From Melastoma dodecandrum (taxonomy: Eukaryota > Streptophyta > Magnoliopsida > Myrtales > Melastomataceae): a stretch of 64,000 nucleotides of DNA. The stretch lies in the NCBI GenBank assembly GCA_029817715.1, contig JARUPY010000321.1, positions 620,001 to 684,000 on the forward strand. Direction: 5' to 3'. Below, one piece after another: positions 1 through 9,482 of this stretch (the stretch's first letter is position 1; the number at the start of each line of letters is the position of its first letter). A program made the translations under genes and the position numbers. The notes below the pieces were generated by a model, which was not told the DNA's origin, ran no database searches, and saw nothing but the letters and a program-made list of their open reading frames with translations.

Positions 1-1190
1 TATGGTGAGGAATTATTGATGATGAAGCCAAACTCTCTCGAGAACGCCTGCATATGTTCCCCTTTAAACACAGTTCCATTATCCACAACGAAAGATAATG
101 TTCGTCTTAATGAACACGATGATCTCCTTCTAACCGATTTTCTGATAAGCTTTGGCTTCTACCCACTTGGTAAAGTAATCTGTAGCTACCAATATATAGG
201 CGTTCCCTTTACTCGAATGGGGTCTGATTTCTCCGATTATATCCAGAGTCCAAGACTTAAATGATTTATCGGATTTAATTCTATCACCGGGGCTCGAGTT
301 ATAGGCCGAAACTTCTGACATTTTCTACAACCCTTAACCATCTCGATGCAATTTTTCTTCATGGACGGCCAATAAAATCCATGCCTTTAGATCATCCAGT
401 ACATCTTCAATCATGACTAGTGAGTTCCACATAACCCTTCATGGGTCTCCAACATAATTGGTATTGCTTCATCCAGGTCGACACATCTCAACAAAACCCC
501 TTCTTTGGTTTTCCTGTACAAAAGACTATCTAGGAGCACATATTGTATGGCTGAAAGTTTAATTTTTCTCTCGACCTGTGAATTAGGATTTTCTAATAAT
601 TCAATACAACGTACCCGACAGTCTTGGTCTGCTTTCATGACGTCTTTCTTATGATTAAAGGTGAAATCACCCACTTTTTCCTCAATAATAGGCGAACTAA
701 TCTCGGGGATTATCCCACCTATTTCTCTTTGTAATGCGTCAGTTGATATGTACCCAGATGTCAATTGAGCCAACGAATTGGCGATTGCATTATCCCCTCG
801 ACCTACATGCTCTAGAGTAAGTTGTTGGAACTTTTTAATTAGCTGTTGGGACAATATTTCTTTAACTCTTGAGTGTGGCAGAAACTCAACCCATTCAGTT
901 GATTTACCACTAGCTGTGTATCGCCTTGATCGACACAATTTTTGCTCCGCTCTCGTGTAAAGTTTGTAACGCAACAATGAGTGCGCTATACTCTTTAGCG
1001 TTATTAGTTGCATGCTTGATGAATTCAAAAGCGAATTTAGCCTCATGTCCTACTGATGACTTTATCCCAATTCAAATCCCAGCTCTAGACCTTGTTGATG
1101 ATCGATCAAACGAGGCTTTCCAAAGTTCCCGTATCTCTTCTTCTATGTCTACCGAGGTCTCACTAGAGTATTCTACTAAGAAGTAGAAGT
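1..1190 (-). pseudogene. Integrase and C-terminal archaeal-type RNase H fragment (Tat-like pol)
   Basis: The part at 130-321 encodes an integrase core segment with DIIGEIRP and ATDYFTKWVEAKAY, covering the first catalytic aspartate. The part at 417-1046 begins with the end of the second RNase H (EHVGRGDNAIANSLAQ) and continues into the integrase N-terminal region (RCVDLDEAIPIMLETHEG). The same motifs occur in the integrase at 44.03-44.70 kb, which shows that both elements belong to one family. The zinc-binding segment between the two blocks is missing or scrambled around 320-416. The second and third catalytic residues would lie left of the window. It is a non-functional remnant. Confidence 0.8.
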
Positions 1191-1296
1191 TGTCATTTAA
1201 CAGCCTTTTAAGGTTTGAATTTCAAGTCATATGTCGAGAGCACTAGACTCGACATGGTAATTCCCCCATTAAATAAAGGGCTCTCGAAGAACCTTT

Positions 1297-2543
1297 TTAG
1301 TACTTGTGCTTCACATGTATTTCGCTACTCTCGATGTAGTGCCTTAACTTCGTCACTGCATAGTACACTGAGAGACAAAGCCTTTCAGAAGCTATATAAC
1401 TTATCTCAGCAGGATTCAAGAGTCGAGACAGATAAAACACGGCTCTTTCCCTTTTCTGATCATCTTCCTGCGCCAAGAGCGCACCTATCGTGGTGGCGGT
1501 CGCAGCTACATACAAAACAAAAGGCTTCCCGAGTTGAGGAGAGGCTAAAACTGGAGGCTTCACTAAATAGCCTTTCATGATTTTAAACACTCGCTCATGG
1601 TCGTCTGTCCAAGTGTATCTATTCTTTCCCCTCAGTAATGTGGAGAAAGCCTCCACTTTTCCTGCTAGATTGTCGATGAATATTCGCAAATAGTTTACTC
1701 GTCCAAGGAAAGCTTGTAGCTCTTTCTTATTCTTGGGGGTTGCAATTCTTGTATTGTCTTGATTTTCCCTGGCTCAATCTGGATCCATTTCTGATGTACC
1801 ATGAACCCAAGGAATTGTCCAGCTTGAACTCTGAATGCACATTTTAAAGAATTTATGGTGCTTTCTCATCTGAATAAATGCAGCTCGAAGATCTTCCACA
1901 TGTGAATAATTCTTTCTCGACTTTACAACTATATCGTCAATGTAGACTTCCATAGTTTTCGCTATTAAGGTATCGAATATAGCGTTCATGCCTCTCTGAT
2001 ATGTGGCTCCAGTATGTTTTAATCCAAATGGCATTACTACCCATTCAAAGATACTAATTGGACATCAGAAGGCTGTCTTATACACATCCTCTCAGCAATG
2101 AAGGTTTGATAATATCTTGAATAGTCAACCATGAATGACATAATGATATTCCCTACCGTATTGTCAATTAATTTATCAACAATTGGCATAAGATATTCAT
2201 CGTTTGGGGTTGCTTTGTTTAGATCTCAAAAATCTATACACATCCGGATTTTACCATTTTTCTTAACTACGAGAACGATGCTCGAGATCCATTCTGTGTA
2301 TCCAGATGTCCTGATATAAACGGCCTGAAAAAGTTTTCCTACTTCTTCATATACAGGTTTAGTTACTTCGCCAATCATCCTATGTGGAGCCTGTTGTACA
2401 GGTTTAGAGTTTTCTCAAATTGGGAGCTTATGCTCTACTAGGTTCCTATCGAGTCCTGGTATCTCCGTATAATCCCGGCGAAACAATCTCGAAATTCATG
2501 CAGAAGCTCTTTTAGGGTTGATGCTAGCTCATTGTCTCGAATT
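1297..2543 (-). pseudogene. Reverse transcriptase and first RNase H fragment
   Basis: Frames at 1774-2034 give the RT signature MPFGLKHTGATYQR and the polymerase box YIDD within VYIDDIVVKSRKN. Upstream sequence (2040-2340) holds a broken fingers region that includes KKNGKIRMCIDF. The RNase H follows at 1297-1689 with GALLAQEDDQKRERAVFYLS and YYAVTKLRHYI. Stops and shifts separate the blocks. The catalytic YIDD is intact but the gene is not. Its right end abuts the target-site duplication of the solo LTR. Confidence 0.85.
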
Positions 2544-2548
2544 GCACT
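2544..2548. repeat. Target-site duplication GCACT, left copy
   Basis: The five bases GCACT directly precede the TGTTGG start of the solo LTR and are repeated exactly after its AACA end at 4949-4953. Confidence 0.85.
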
Positions 2549-3235
2549 TGTTGGAAAAGGTTTTGATGATGAGCCAGACCGCTGTGCCACAGAAGGTCGA
2601 ACATTCTTGGCTTTGATGATGAGCCTGACCCTCTGTACTACAGAAGGTTGAACATTCTATTCTACAGAAGCTTCTTATGTTAAGGGCTTTATGTAAGAAT
2701 TATTCTTGTAATTAAATGATTAGTTATCAATTATTTAATTACGAAATATATATTATCTGATTAAGATATTCGTCTAATCAGATTACCATGATTTGATTTT
2801 CAAATAATCATATTGGAGATAATATTTCTTGTAGAAGGAAATGTATCTTCTATATATGGAAAGGTTCTATTATTTGGTCTACAGGCTTCTGTGAGCTTAC
2901 TTGATCAATATACGAACATTATTTGATTGCAAATCACCACCACCTGTCCAGATACACTCTCACGTGTGTTTTTATCAGGATGGAATTGACTTCAAGTCAT
3001 TTGGAAACAAATCAACGATTGTTTCCACCTGTAGAAGGTTATCAAGCAGAACCTTCTGCGATACCTTCTGTGGTGCACTATTCATGGAAAATATATCATG
3101 ATCTTATTCTGATTTATTTTCTGAATGCTTGCACGTGTATATCATTCTGTTTATTTTGTAAACTAACTTTTAATTTCTTGTTTTGCAGATTTCGTTTTTA
3201 TCTTTTCCATTTAAGTTTTCTTCTTAGCCTTTATG

Positions 3236-3244
3236 TATAAATAG
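3236..3244 (+). promoter_or_regulatory. TATA box of the solo LTR (TATAAATAG)
   Basis: A perfect plant-type TATA box lies about 690 bp into the LTR. Transcription would start roughly 30 bp downstream, so both dyad arrays further on lie in the R/U5 part and would be in the RNA. The start site is inferred. Confidence 0.65.
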
Positions 3245-3620
3245 CCACGCCCTCTCTCCTATGTAATTAATCAAATCAGACAATAATTCTTTTCTCCCAT
3301 TCTGTCCAGAGAGAGCGTGAGCTTCATTTGTTTTAATTTCCTTAGTTCTCTCATTCTTTCATTCGTTATGAGTTAGTCACACGAGGAGGACTAGCGACGG
3401 ACGGCTGCATCGTTGGTGAAGCCTTCTGGGAGAGTGACTCGGGGGCTCGAGGGACTCGGTTGGAAGCTGCAGGATACGTTGTTGGAAGCGTGTGTACGTG
3501 GGCAACGTGCAGCGGACCGGAGAGAAGGGCTGAACCTCGGGAGCACAGAAGGTGAGGGACTGACCAGCTTCTGTTGTGTAGAACTCTGTGTGCAGGAACC
3601 TAGGACGGAGGCTGCCGTCT

Positions 3621-3854
3621 GCTTGCGTGGGGTTTGCCACGTGCTTGCGTGGGGTTTGCCACGTGCTTGCGCAGGGTTTGCTGCGTGCTTGCGTAGGGTA
3701 TGCTACGTGCTTGTGTGGGGTACGCCACATAGTCGCTATCTCGAGGAGATCGTGCAGGTCGTGTGGAGCCGCCGGAGGGAAAATCCATCCTTGAACAGGG
3801 GTCGCTGTTCGCTTGCGTAGGGTCCGCTACGTGCTCGCGTGGGGTACGCCACGA
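3621..3854 (+). repeat. Array of seven 22-bp units, each a short hairpin with covarying stem
   Basis: Five units are in tandem at 3621, 3643, 3665, 3687 and 3709, and two more at 3811 and 3833. Each unit has a 5-bp stem around a 6-base loop of the form GG(G/T)NNG. The stems are CGTGG/CCACG (units 1, 2 and 7), CGCAG/CTGCG (unit 3), CGTAG/CTACG (units 4 and 6) and TGTGG/CCACA (unit 5). Pairing is perfect in all seven although the stem sequence changes. The array lies downstream of the LTR TATA box, so it would be transcribed. Confidence 0.9.
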
Positions 3855-3926
3855 AGTCGTTTTCCTTAAGAGGATTGCGCATTTGGTTACTTTGTTAGTC
3901 ACGTTAACGCGTGCAACCTTCTGTTG

Positions 3927-4670
3927 TACAGAATCTTCGGATCTGTATAACCTCCTGTAGAGCAGAACCTTCAGGTCTGAATCTACTCTCTGTAGTACAG
4001 AACCCTACGGGTCTGTGCATACATTTTCCTTGTCACTTTTACTACAGAACTTCACGGTCTGTTCAGTGGAAGGTCGACTACCCTTGGTACAGAATCTTTC
4101 AGATCTGTGCTTTTTCATCTAAGTCATTTTCCTATACAGAACCTTTTGTTGTGGATTGACATACTCGGTACAGAACCTTACGGTCTGTGCTATACCTTCT
4201 GTGATACAGAATCCTTGGATCTGTTCTATAGAAGGTTGACGTCTCTAGTACAGAATCACTTGATCTGTGCTATAAAAGGTTAACATATTCGACAAAGAAC
4301 CATCTGTGTTGTGCCTACCTTCTTCGACACAGAATCCTCTGTGTTGTGCCTACCTTCTTCGACACAGAACCCTCTGTGTTGTGCCTATCTTCTTCGACAC
4401 AGAACCCTCTGGTCTGTGTTGTGCCTAAGTCTCTTCGACACAGAACCCTCTGGTCTGTGTTGTGCCTAAGTCTCTTCGACACAGAACCCTCTGGTCTGTG
4501 TTGTGCCTTACTCTCTACGATACAGAACCTCCTGGTCTGTATTGAGCCTAAGTTACTATAGTACAGAACCTTCGGGTTTGTGCTACATAACGAGCCTCTA
4601 CGGCACAGAACCTTCTGGTCTGTGTTCTGCCACTCAAGCTTCTATTGTACAGAACCCCACGGGTTTGCTT
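3927..4670 (+). repeat. Array of about 19 dyad units built on CAGAACC...GGTCTG
   Basis: Imperfect units, mostly spaced 33-45 bp apart, share an ACAGAAcc-loop-ggTCTGT plan with one unpaired A in the left arm. The inner arm bases vary together: CC with GG (3962, 4170, 4397, 4520), CCC with GGG (3997), TC with GA (3927, 4089), TCC with GGA (4206) and TCA with TGA (4250). Outer bases also vary together in some units, such as ATACAGA/TCTGTAT at 4520 and ACACAGA/TCTGTGT at 4397. Units near 4133 and 4283-4365 have lost the right arm. Three units from 4397 form a 41-bp near-perfect tandem repeat. Confidence 0.85.
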
Positions 4671-4948
4671 TTGGTTGCTATCACTTGTGTAATTTGTACT
4701 GAGATACATTTGAGTGGAAACCATCCAAATATCTGGGTGAAGAGTGGACGTAAGCAATTTGCTGAACCACTATAAAAATCCTTGTGTCCATCAAACAAAT
4801 TTGCATACACAATCAAACGTTCTGTCTTACAGAAACTTACAGGCTCTGTTTAACAGAAGCTTTTCATTCCGCTGCGGGGTAAAACGAAAAAGGGTTAAAA
4901 TCCAATTTTGGTGATTAACACTAATTCACCCCCCCTCTTAGTGTAACA

Positions 4949-4953
4949 GCACT
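4949..4953. repeat. Target-site duplication GCACT, right copy
   Basis: This is an exact copy of the left duplication at 2544-2548 and directly follows the LTR end. Confidence 0.85.
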
Positions 4954-5500
4954 CATGTACGTCAATCGGGAATTTCTATCGCAACCAAGATTGATGCTAA
5001 TTAAATTGTCTGAAGATGAAAACAATGTTTCTCGACTATAACCATCGAGTTGAAAGGAAAAAATGCCTAGAAATGACCTAGAATTGAAAGAAAAAGATAA
5101 CGGTGCGATGCAACGCACTTTTTCAAGACTAGAATAATCTAAGGAATGTGCTTCTTGGTGCACACCGACCAGATCTTCTACTTCTTCAATCTGCATAAGT
5201 TCTTTCCCACAGGAGTTTATCAGGCCCCAACTCCACGTTATCATCCTGCTCTCAAGCAGCTTGTCTGGGGCGATACTCGACGTCAGTAAACTCTACGCCC
5301 CCAATCTTGAAACCTGCTTGAGTTAAGATGATCTGGCCTTCTGGCATTCCTTGAGGTTCTCTAGTATCGAGGACCTGTATTATGTCTCGAGCTCTACTGG
5401 GTTTGCTTCATGATGTACTCGAGAGTCATTTCTCGAGTGAGATTGGTCATGTGTTTCAAGTAATGCCTATACAGGTTTCTCGAGCGAGGTTGATGTTAGA
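4954..5500 (-). pseudogene. Pre-RT linker of the Tat-like pol
   Basis: The minus-strand frame encodes an acidic linker that ends with ISINLGCDRNSRLTYMSA. This matches the segment conserved just upstream of RT in many plant gypsy polyproteins. Its continuation lies left of the solo LTR at about 2480-2543, which fixes the insertion point about 40 codons before RT. Upstream sequence toward 5.5 kb is frameshifted and fades into unrecognised DNA. Confidence 0.65.
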
Positions 5501-6060
5501 CCATGCTCTTCTCGAATGGCGCCCTTCTTGAATCTTACTTCTTCGGCCCATTGGGATGAAGTCTAGAAATTCATATGTGTCCACAGTTCCCCAACAACCT
5601 CGCCCACATGCAAGAATGCCAAGCAAATACCCACCTCAAATGGCATCATGAGTTTATTGGAATGTAACCCACACAACAAAAAAAGTTCCGCCGCATAAGT
5701 ACTTCCAATGGACGCCAAATCACAGACTTAGCCCAAATCATGCTAGTAGCACTCATAAAACAAACCCCAATAGAACGGGATCAAAACATTAACCAATGAA
5801 CCCTCCAAACCCCAATAGATGAACCCACGCGGACCGCATAAATCGCGAATAATTACTAACCGAATTAATCTTTGTTTTGATATTCTAGGTGCCTGAGTGG
5901 AAGATGACAATGGCGTGGGAGAGATTGGCGTTGTATGTCTTCAAGCAAGCTCCCACAAGAAAGCTCTGAGGATGGGTTCAATAAGTTAGAAAAAGGGGTT
6001 TTTTCTAAAGTGGGAAAGGGCATACAGGTAAATTCACGCCTCATTCAAATTCGAACTTAA
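5501..6060. other. Unassigned sequence
   Basis: I see no recognisable gene here. A splice-acceptor-like TTCTAG near 5885 precedes a short open stretch ending in TGA near 5970, which might be a decayed exon, but I cannot identify a product. Confidence 0.3.
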
Positions 6061-6780
6061 ATTCGGAAACATTACTAAAATATTAATGTTCATAAATAGT
6101 ACATTTTTCTAAGTCTATTGACGTTTTCCTAGTAAAAGCCCGTGCATTTATATTAAAATTGTACTAAACACGTGGGCCAAGTATTGAACTCCCACGCGGC
6201 CCAAGGAAATTTAGTACAATACAATAATAACACTATTCATTCTAAGTACATTTTTCTAAGTAAATACCTTTGATTTTTAGTACTTTTTCTAGAATTGTTT
6301 AGTTGTAAACTTGTATATTTCAATGTTTAGTAAATTACTAATTTACTATTCATTTTTTATATTTTTTCTAAACACTTATTTAGTATTAAATTTGTACATT
6401 TCACTGTACTAAAAAATACTGCTCATTTTCACTACTTTTTTTTTTAAATTGGTACTTTCTAATGTAAAAGTTTAGTACTAAAAATTTTTAGCAATGTATT
6501 AAACAGTAAAATGTATAAGTTTAGTATCAAATATTTTTTTAAAAAATGTATTAAAACTAATTAGTAATTACTTAGAAAAAAGTAGTAAAAATGAACATTA
6601 TTTTTTTATAATGTATTATGTACAAGTTTAGTACTAAATATGTACTAAAAATCCAAAAAATTAGTACACCGTAATGCACTAACAATCTTATAATTTTAAT
6701 ACATTTATACAAAAAATAAAAAACATTAATACACCAAACGTAAACATACTTACAAGTACGTTTAGCCCCACCGAGATAAA
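6061..6780. repeat. AT-rich foldback-like sequence with repeated TTAGTAC/GTACTAAA motifs
   Basis: The stretch is very AT-rich and full of TTAGTACTAAA-type palindromes. Imperfect inverted arms are visible, for example CTCATTTTCACTACTTTTTT near 6422-6441 against AAAAAGTAGTAAAAATGAAC near 6576-6596. No coding potential is seen. It could be a decayed MITE or foldback element. No clear terminal repeats or target duplication were found. Confidence 0.45.
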
Positions 6781-7059
6781 GAGGGTCAACCTTCGAACGT
6801 TGTCACGGATGAAATTTCGTCTCTAATTGTTTTGTATGTTTGCGATCTTTCTTTTACTCTTCGTATTTTTTCCATGACGCGTCGCTACTCCTTTTTGGTT
6901 TATTGTTCCGTACTTTTAACCAAGAGAGTTGGCCATGTAAGTGTCATCTTTGTTTAACAAACCCACATTCTTTATTTCACTCGAGTAAGTTCGAGGCTCT
7001 TCTTCTTTTTTTTTTTTTTGGTATCTCATTGATTCTCTACATATTCTCTTTTCAAAGTC

Positions 7060-9010
7060 ATGGTTTATTTTAGAAAAACCATCTCATTTGGGCAGAAGTA
7101 TTTATGTCTTGCAGAAGATGATAACTCCCAAGGGAAAGATTCGTAGGAGTTATTATGCTTTTCACCCAAATCGGCTATTATACTCTTCGAATCAAGCTTG
7201 TCTTCAAACAAGACAACATCTCCAACGCTGGTCGTAGGAATTTCCATATGACTATTATCGCACCAAGGCATGGTCTCTAGTGTCATAATTTACAACATCT
7301 TGCTGAACCAAAACCTTCGCTTCCATTGGAAGGAAGATCATATTAGGCGAGTCTCGTTGGGAAGGCTATTTTCGCATGTTCGGCGAATCAACCTATTTCG
7401 CAAAGTATTGAAAATGATTGGATAATGTGACATCTTGTAATAAAGGAATTCTCAAACAAGCTGATATATTGGATGATGGATATTGCTCGATTTAGAGGAT
7501 AAATGGAAGCAATTTAAGAAGCCACTTCTAGATAACAGAAGTCATAATTACAGCGTGCATTAGTGAGGTGCCTAGAAGCTAGGGAAATAAGGGTATAGGG
7601 CTCAATTAACTTAGCGCAACGTGTCTATATAGGAAAATGAAATGAAATTGTTGATAAGTAATGTAATCAACTTATGACTTCCTGTCCAACTCACTGTATA
7701 CTTATGATTGTAACGTGGATATTCTCTACGTGCCTTTTTCGAAGCATGGTGTCTAAATTTCAACATGCTCGAGATGTCCACGGGAGCTGTGTGAAACTCA
7801 CTACGGAATTTATATAATCATGGAGGTCTTCCTGTTCACGACGACATGTATGAGGAGACAATTCCTTGCTTAAGGGAATTCACCGATTCATCGACTATGG
7901 AGGTTTCTCCTGAAGAGCTGTCAATATTTATTTGCGGCCTTCCAACATCTTCGAGGAACTAAGAAGACGATGTAAGTTTCTTGCTAGATTGCCTTCTGGT
8001 TCCTAGGTGACGCAATATTATGGCAAACCACCTAGGCACGTGTCAAAGAAACATGCTCGTCCCAAAGTCACTCATAACCCGTATCTTCCTATTGCGGTGG
8101 CGCATCCATGGGGCACCAACGAAGTTTCTTTCGGGATTCTAGGTATTGGGGGCCGAGCTCGTCAACCAACCTACTTGTTTGCGTTCATAGTTTGCTTGTT
8201 GTACGTCTTCGTCTTCCCGTCCAATGATAGCATCATCTGTCCCGAGACCTTTAAAGTTGCGAGTTTAATGGCGATTGGGAAGAATTTCAGCTTGTAATAC
8301 CAGTGTTAGCTACTCTATATCGCGGTTTGAATGATATATCTAAAGCTGGCAACATCAAGACTTGTTTTTCAAACCACTATATTTACGGATTGCTGGCATA
8401 CTATTTCAAAACTCATTATCAAGTCTCGGTTAAAGCTGAAGGCCCCTTTATGACTACGTTTTTCGGAGAAGGTAGAGTTATTTATTATGACAAGCGTTTG
8501 GCGAGGGATCATATTCATAATGGGGATAACATATTTTGGCGTGCCAACCTTTTCAACAAACATGGTGATTTCCAACTGAGGGACGATCATAATATGAAAG
8601 TTCCGGCTTTAAACTTTTTTATAAGTATCCTCCCATATCATCTGAACTTAAGGTGCAATGATTCTTTTATAGTAGAACCTTATAGTCCAAGACACTTCGA
8701 TCGCCAATTTGGCTCCTGTCAAGGTATTCCTCATGCATTAGAAGACGATGTGCACCATCTTTAGAAGAGGTATTCGAATTATGGCGCTTTTCTGTACAAC
8801 ATGGTACTGGTTCTCACTTGTACTCGTCTATCCCGACTAAGCTGTGAAATTATTTAACAAAGAAGTACAATAAATGGTGGACATCCAAAAATGACGATTG
8901 TCTAAGGCGTAATATCGGAACTTTGATATCTCGTCCTCCCCCACATAAGAGGGACAATATATATGAGAAGCATGAGCTAAAAGATCCGACTAGGATAACT
9001 GTGAAGAAGA
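7060..9010 (+). pseudogene. Plant mobile domain (PMD, aminotransferase-like/MAIN-type) protein pseudogene
   Basis: From an ATG at 7060 the frame gives MVYFRKTISFGQ and later RRVSLGRLFSHVRRINLF, with in-frame stops. Better preserved blocks follow at 8007-8297 (YVFVFPSNDSIICPETFKVASLM) and 8303-8764 (VLATLYRGLNDIS, YGLLAYYFKTHY, FIVEPYSPRHFDRQFG). A tail at 8860-9010 (NKWWTSKNDD) completes the family pattern. The two main blocks are offset by a one-base shift near 8295. The PMD family includes MAIN/MAIL nuclear proteins and many copies carried by transposons. Several stops and shifts make this copy non-functional. The identification rests on motif recall. Confidence 0.75.
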
Positions 9011-9026
9011 GACCCCGCGATACCAA

Positions 9027-9440
9027 TGCTGAATGGGAAAATACTACAACGACGACGAAACGAACGAACGAACGAACAAACCAAAGGAAACAAACGAAAG
9101 GGATAGAACTCGGACCATCGCTGTTTACAGTCGAAGCACCACCAGGACTGTCACGAGGTTTGAACACTACACAACCGGATAGAGAAACACCACGGATTAT
9201 GGGAACACTCGGATAAAATCTCGCCACGCTTGGAATCCACCAAACGATAAGAGAAGTTGCGCAAAGTTCTTGCAAGAACTTGACATTGCCAAATTTGGAA
9301 AAAATATTCAAAAGGTTCTGTCTAAACGCTAAACCAAAGAGCCCTATTTATAGAAGACCTAAAGTGGGCTAACTCTAAATCCCAATTAGGCCCAAAATGG
9401 ATAAAACCAAAAGCAAATTAAAAAAAGAAGTCCAACTTTC
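9027..9440 (-). mobile_element. LTR-like fragment, minus orientation
   Basis: The minus strand carries a TATAAATAG box (plus 9344-9352). A stretch without coding capacity follows and ends ...CAGCA at 9027. Beyond that end the minus strand reads TTGGTATC, a partial match to the usual tRNA-Met primer site TGGTATCAGAGC. It abuts the chromovirus-like pol remnant on its right and could be that element's 3' LTR after loss of integrase, or the 5' LTR of another element. A short CGAA microsatellite lies near 9058-9080. The start near 9440 is not defined. Confidence 0.4.
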
Positions 9441-9482
9441 CTAATTTAAAGAGTTTGGGTCGAAATCGGCTGGGCACGTCTT

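Larger units (their letters stand above)
2549..4948 (+). mobile_element. Solo LTR, 2400 bp, inserted into Tat-like pol
   Basis: The segment starts TGTTGG and ends GTAACA, so TGTT/AACA are inverted at the ends, and a perfect 5-bp duplication flanks it. The gypsy coding sequence resumes on both sides: the pre-RT block on the right ends at a motif like LTYMSA, and the left side continues with ELLHEFRDCFAG. No internal retroelement genes are present, so it is a solo LTR left after LTR-LTR recombination. The direction is set by a TATA box at 3236-3244. The U5-like tail (TTCCGCTGCGG, then a C-run before TTAGTGT) resembles Ty1/copia LTR ends, but the superfamily is inferred weakly. Confidence 0.85.
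1..5500 (-). mobile_element. Degenerate Tat/Ogre-like Ty3/gypsy element, pol part, interrupted by a solo LTR
   Basis: Minus-strand reading gives, from right to left, a pre-RT region, reverse transcriptase, RNase H, the end of a second RNase H, and integrase: the Ty3/gypsy order RT-RH-INT. The second RNase H and the sequence similarity to the plus-strand element at 39.3-46.8 kb place it in the Tat/Ogre group. The frames are broken by many stops and shifts. Integrase runs off the left edge of the window. No LTR of this element is visible, and the right limit near 5.5 kb is approximate. A 2400-bp solo LTR interrupts it at 2549-4948. Confidence 0.85.

Noticed and set aside
3621..3854. A CRISPR-like repeat array
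   Set aside because: The units are directly adjacent 22-mers without unique spacers, in plant nuclear DNA, and vary in a paired way. They are tandem hairpins within an LTR.
3377..3902. Open frames on both strands rich in Cys/Ala/Val or His/Pro/Thr
   Set aside because: They are translations of the 22-bp tandem repeat in several frames and need no gene.
9012..9026. A certain tRNA-Met primer binding site
   Set aside because: Only TGGTATC matches and the next bases diverge, so it is given only as a possible remnant.
8850..9311. Minus-strand frame of 153 codons
   Set aside because: It overlaps the PMD pseudogene tail and the LTR-like piece, has a hydrophobic low-complexity sequence and no family signature. 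It is an antisense shadow.
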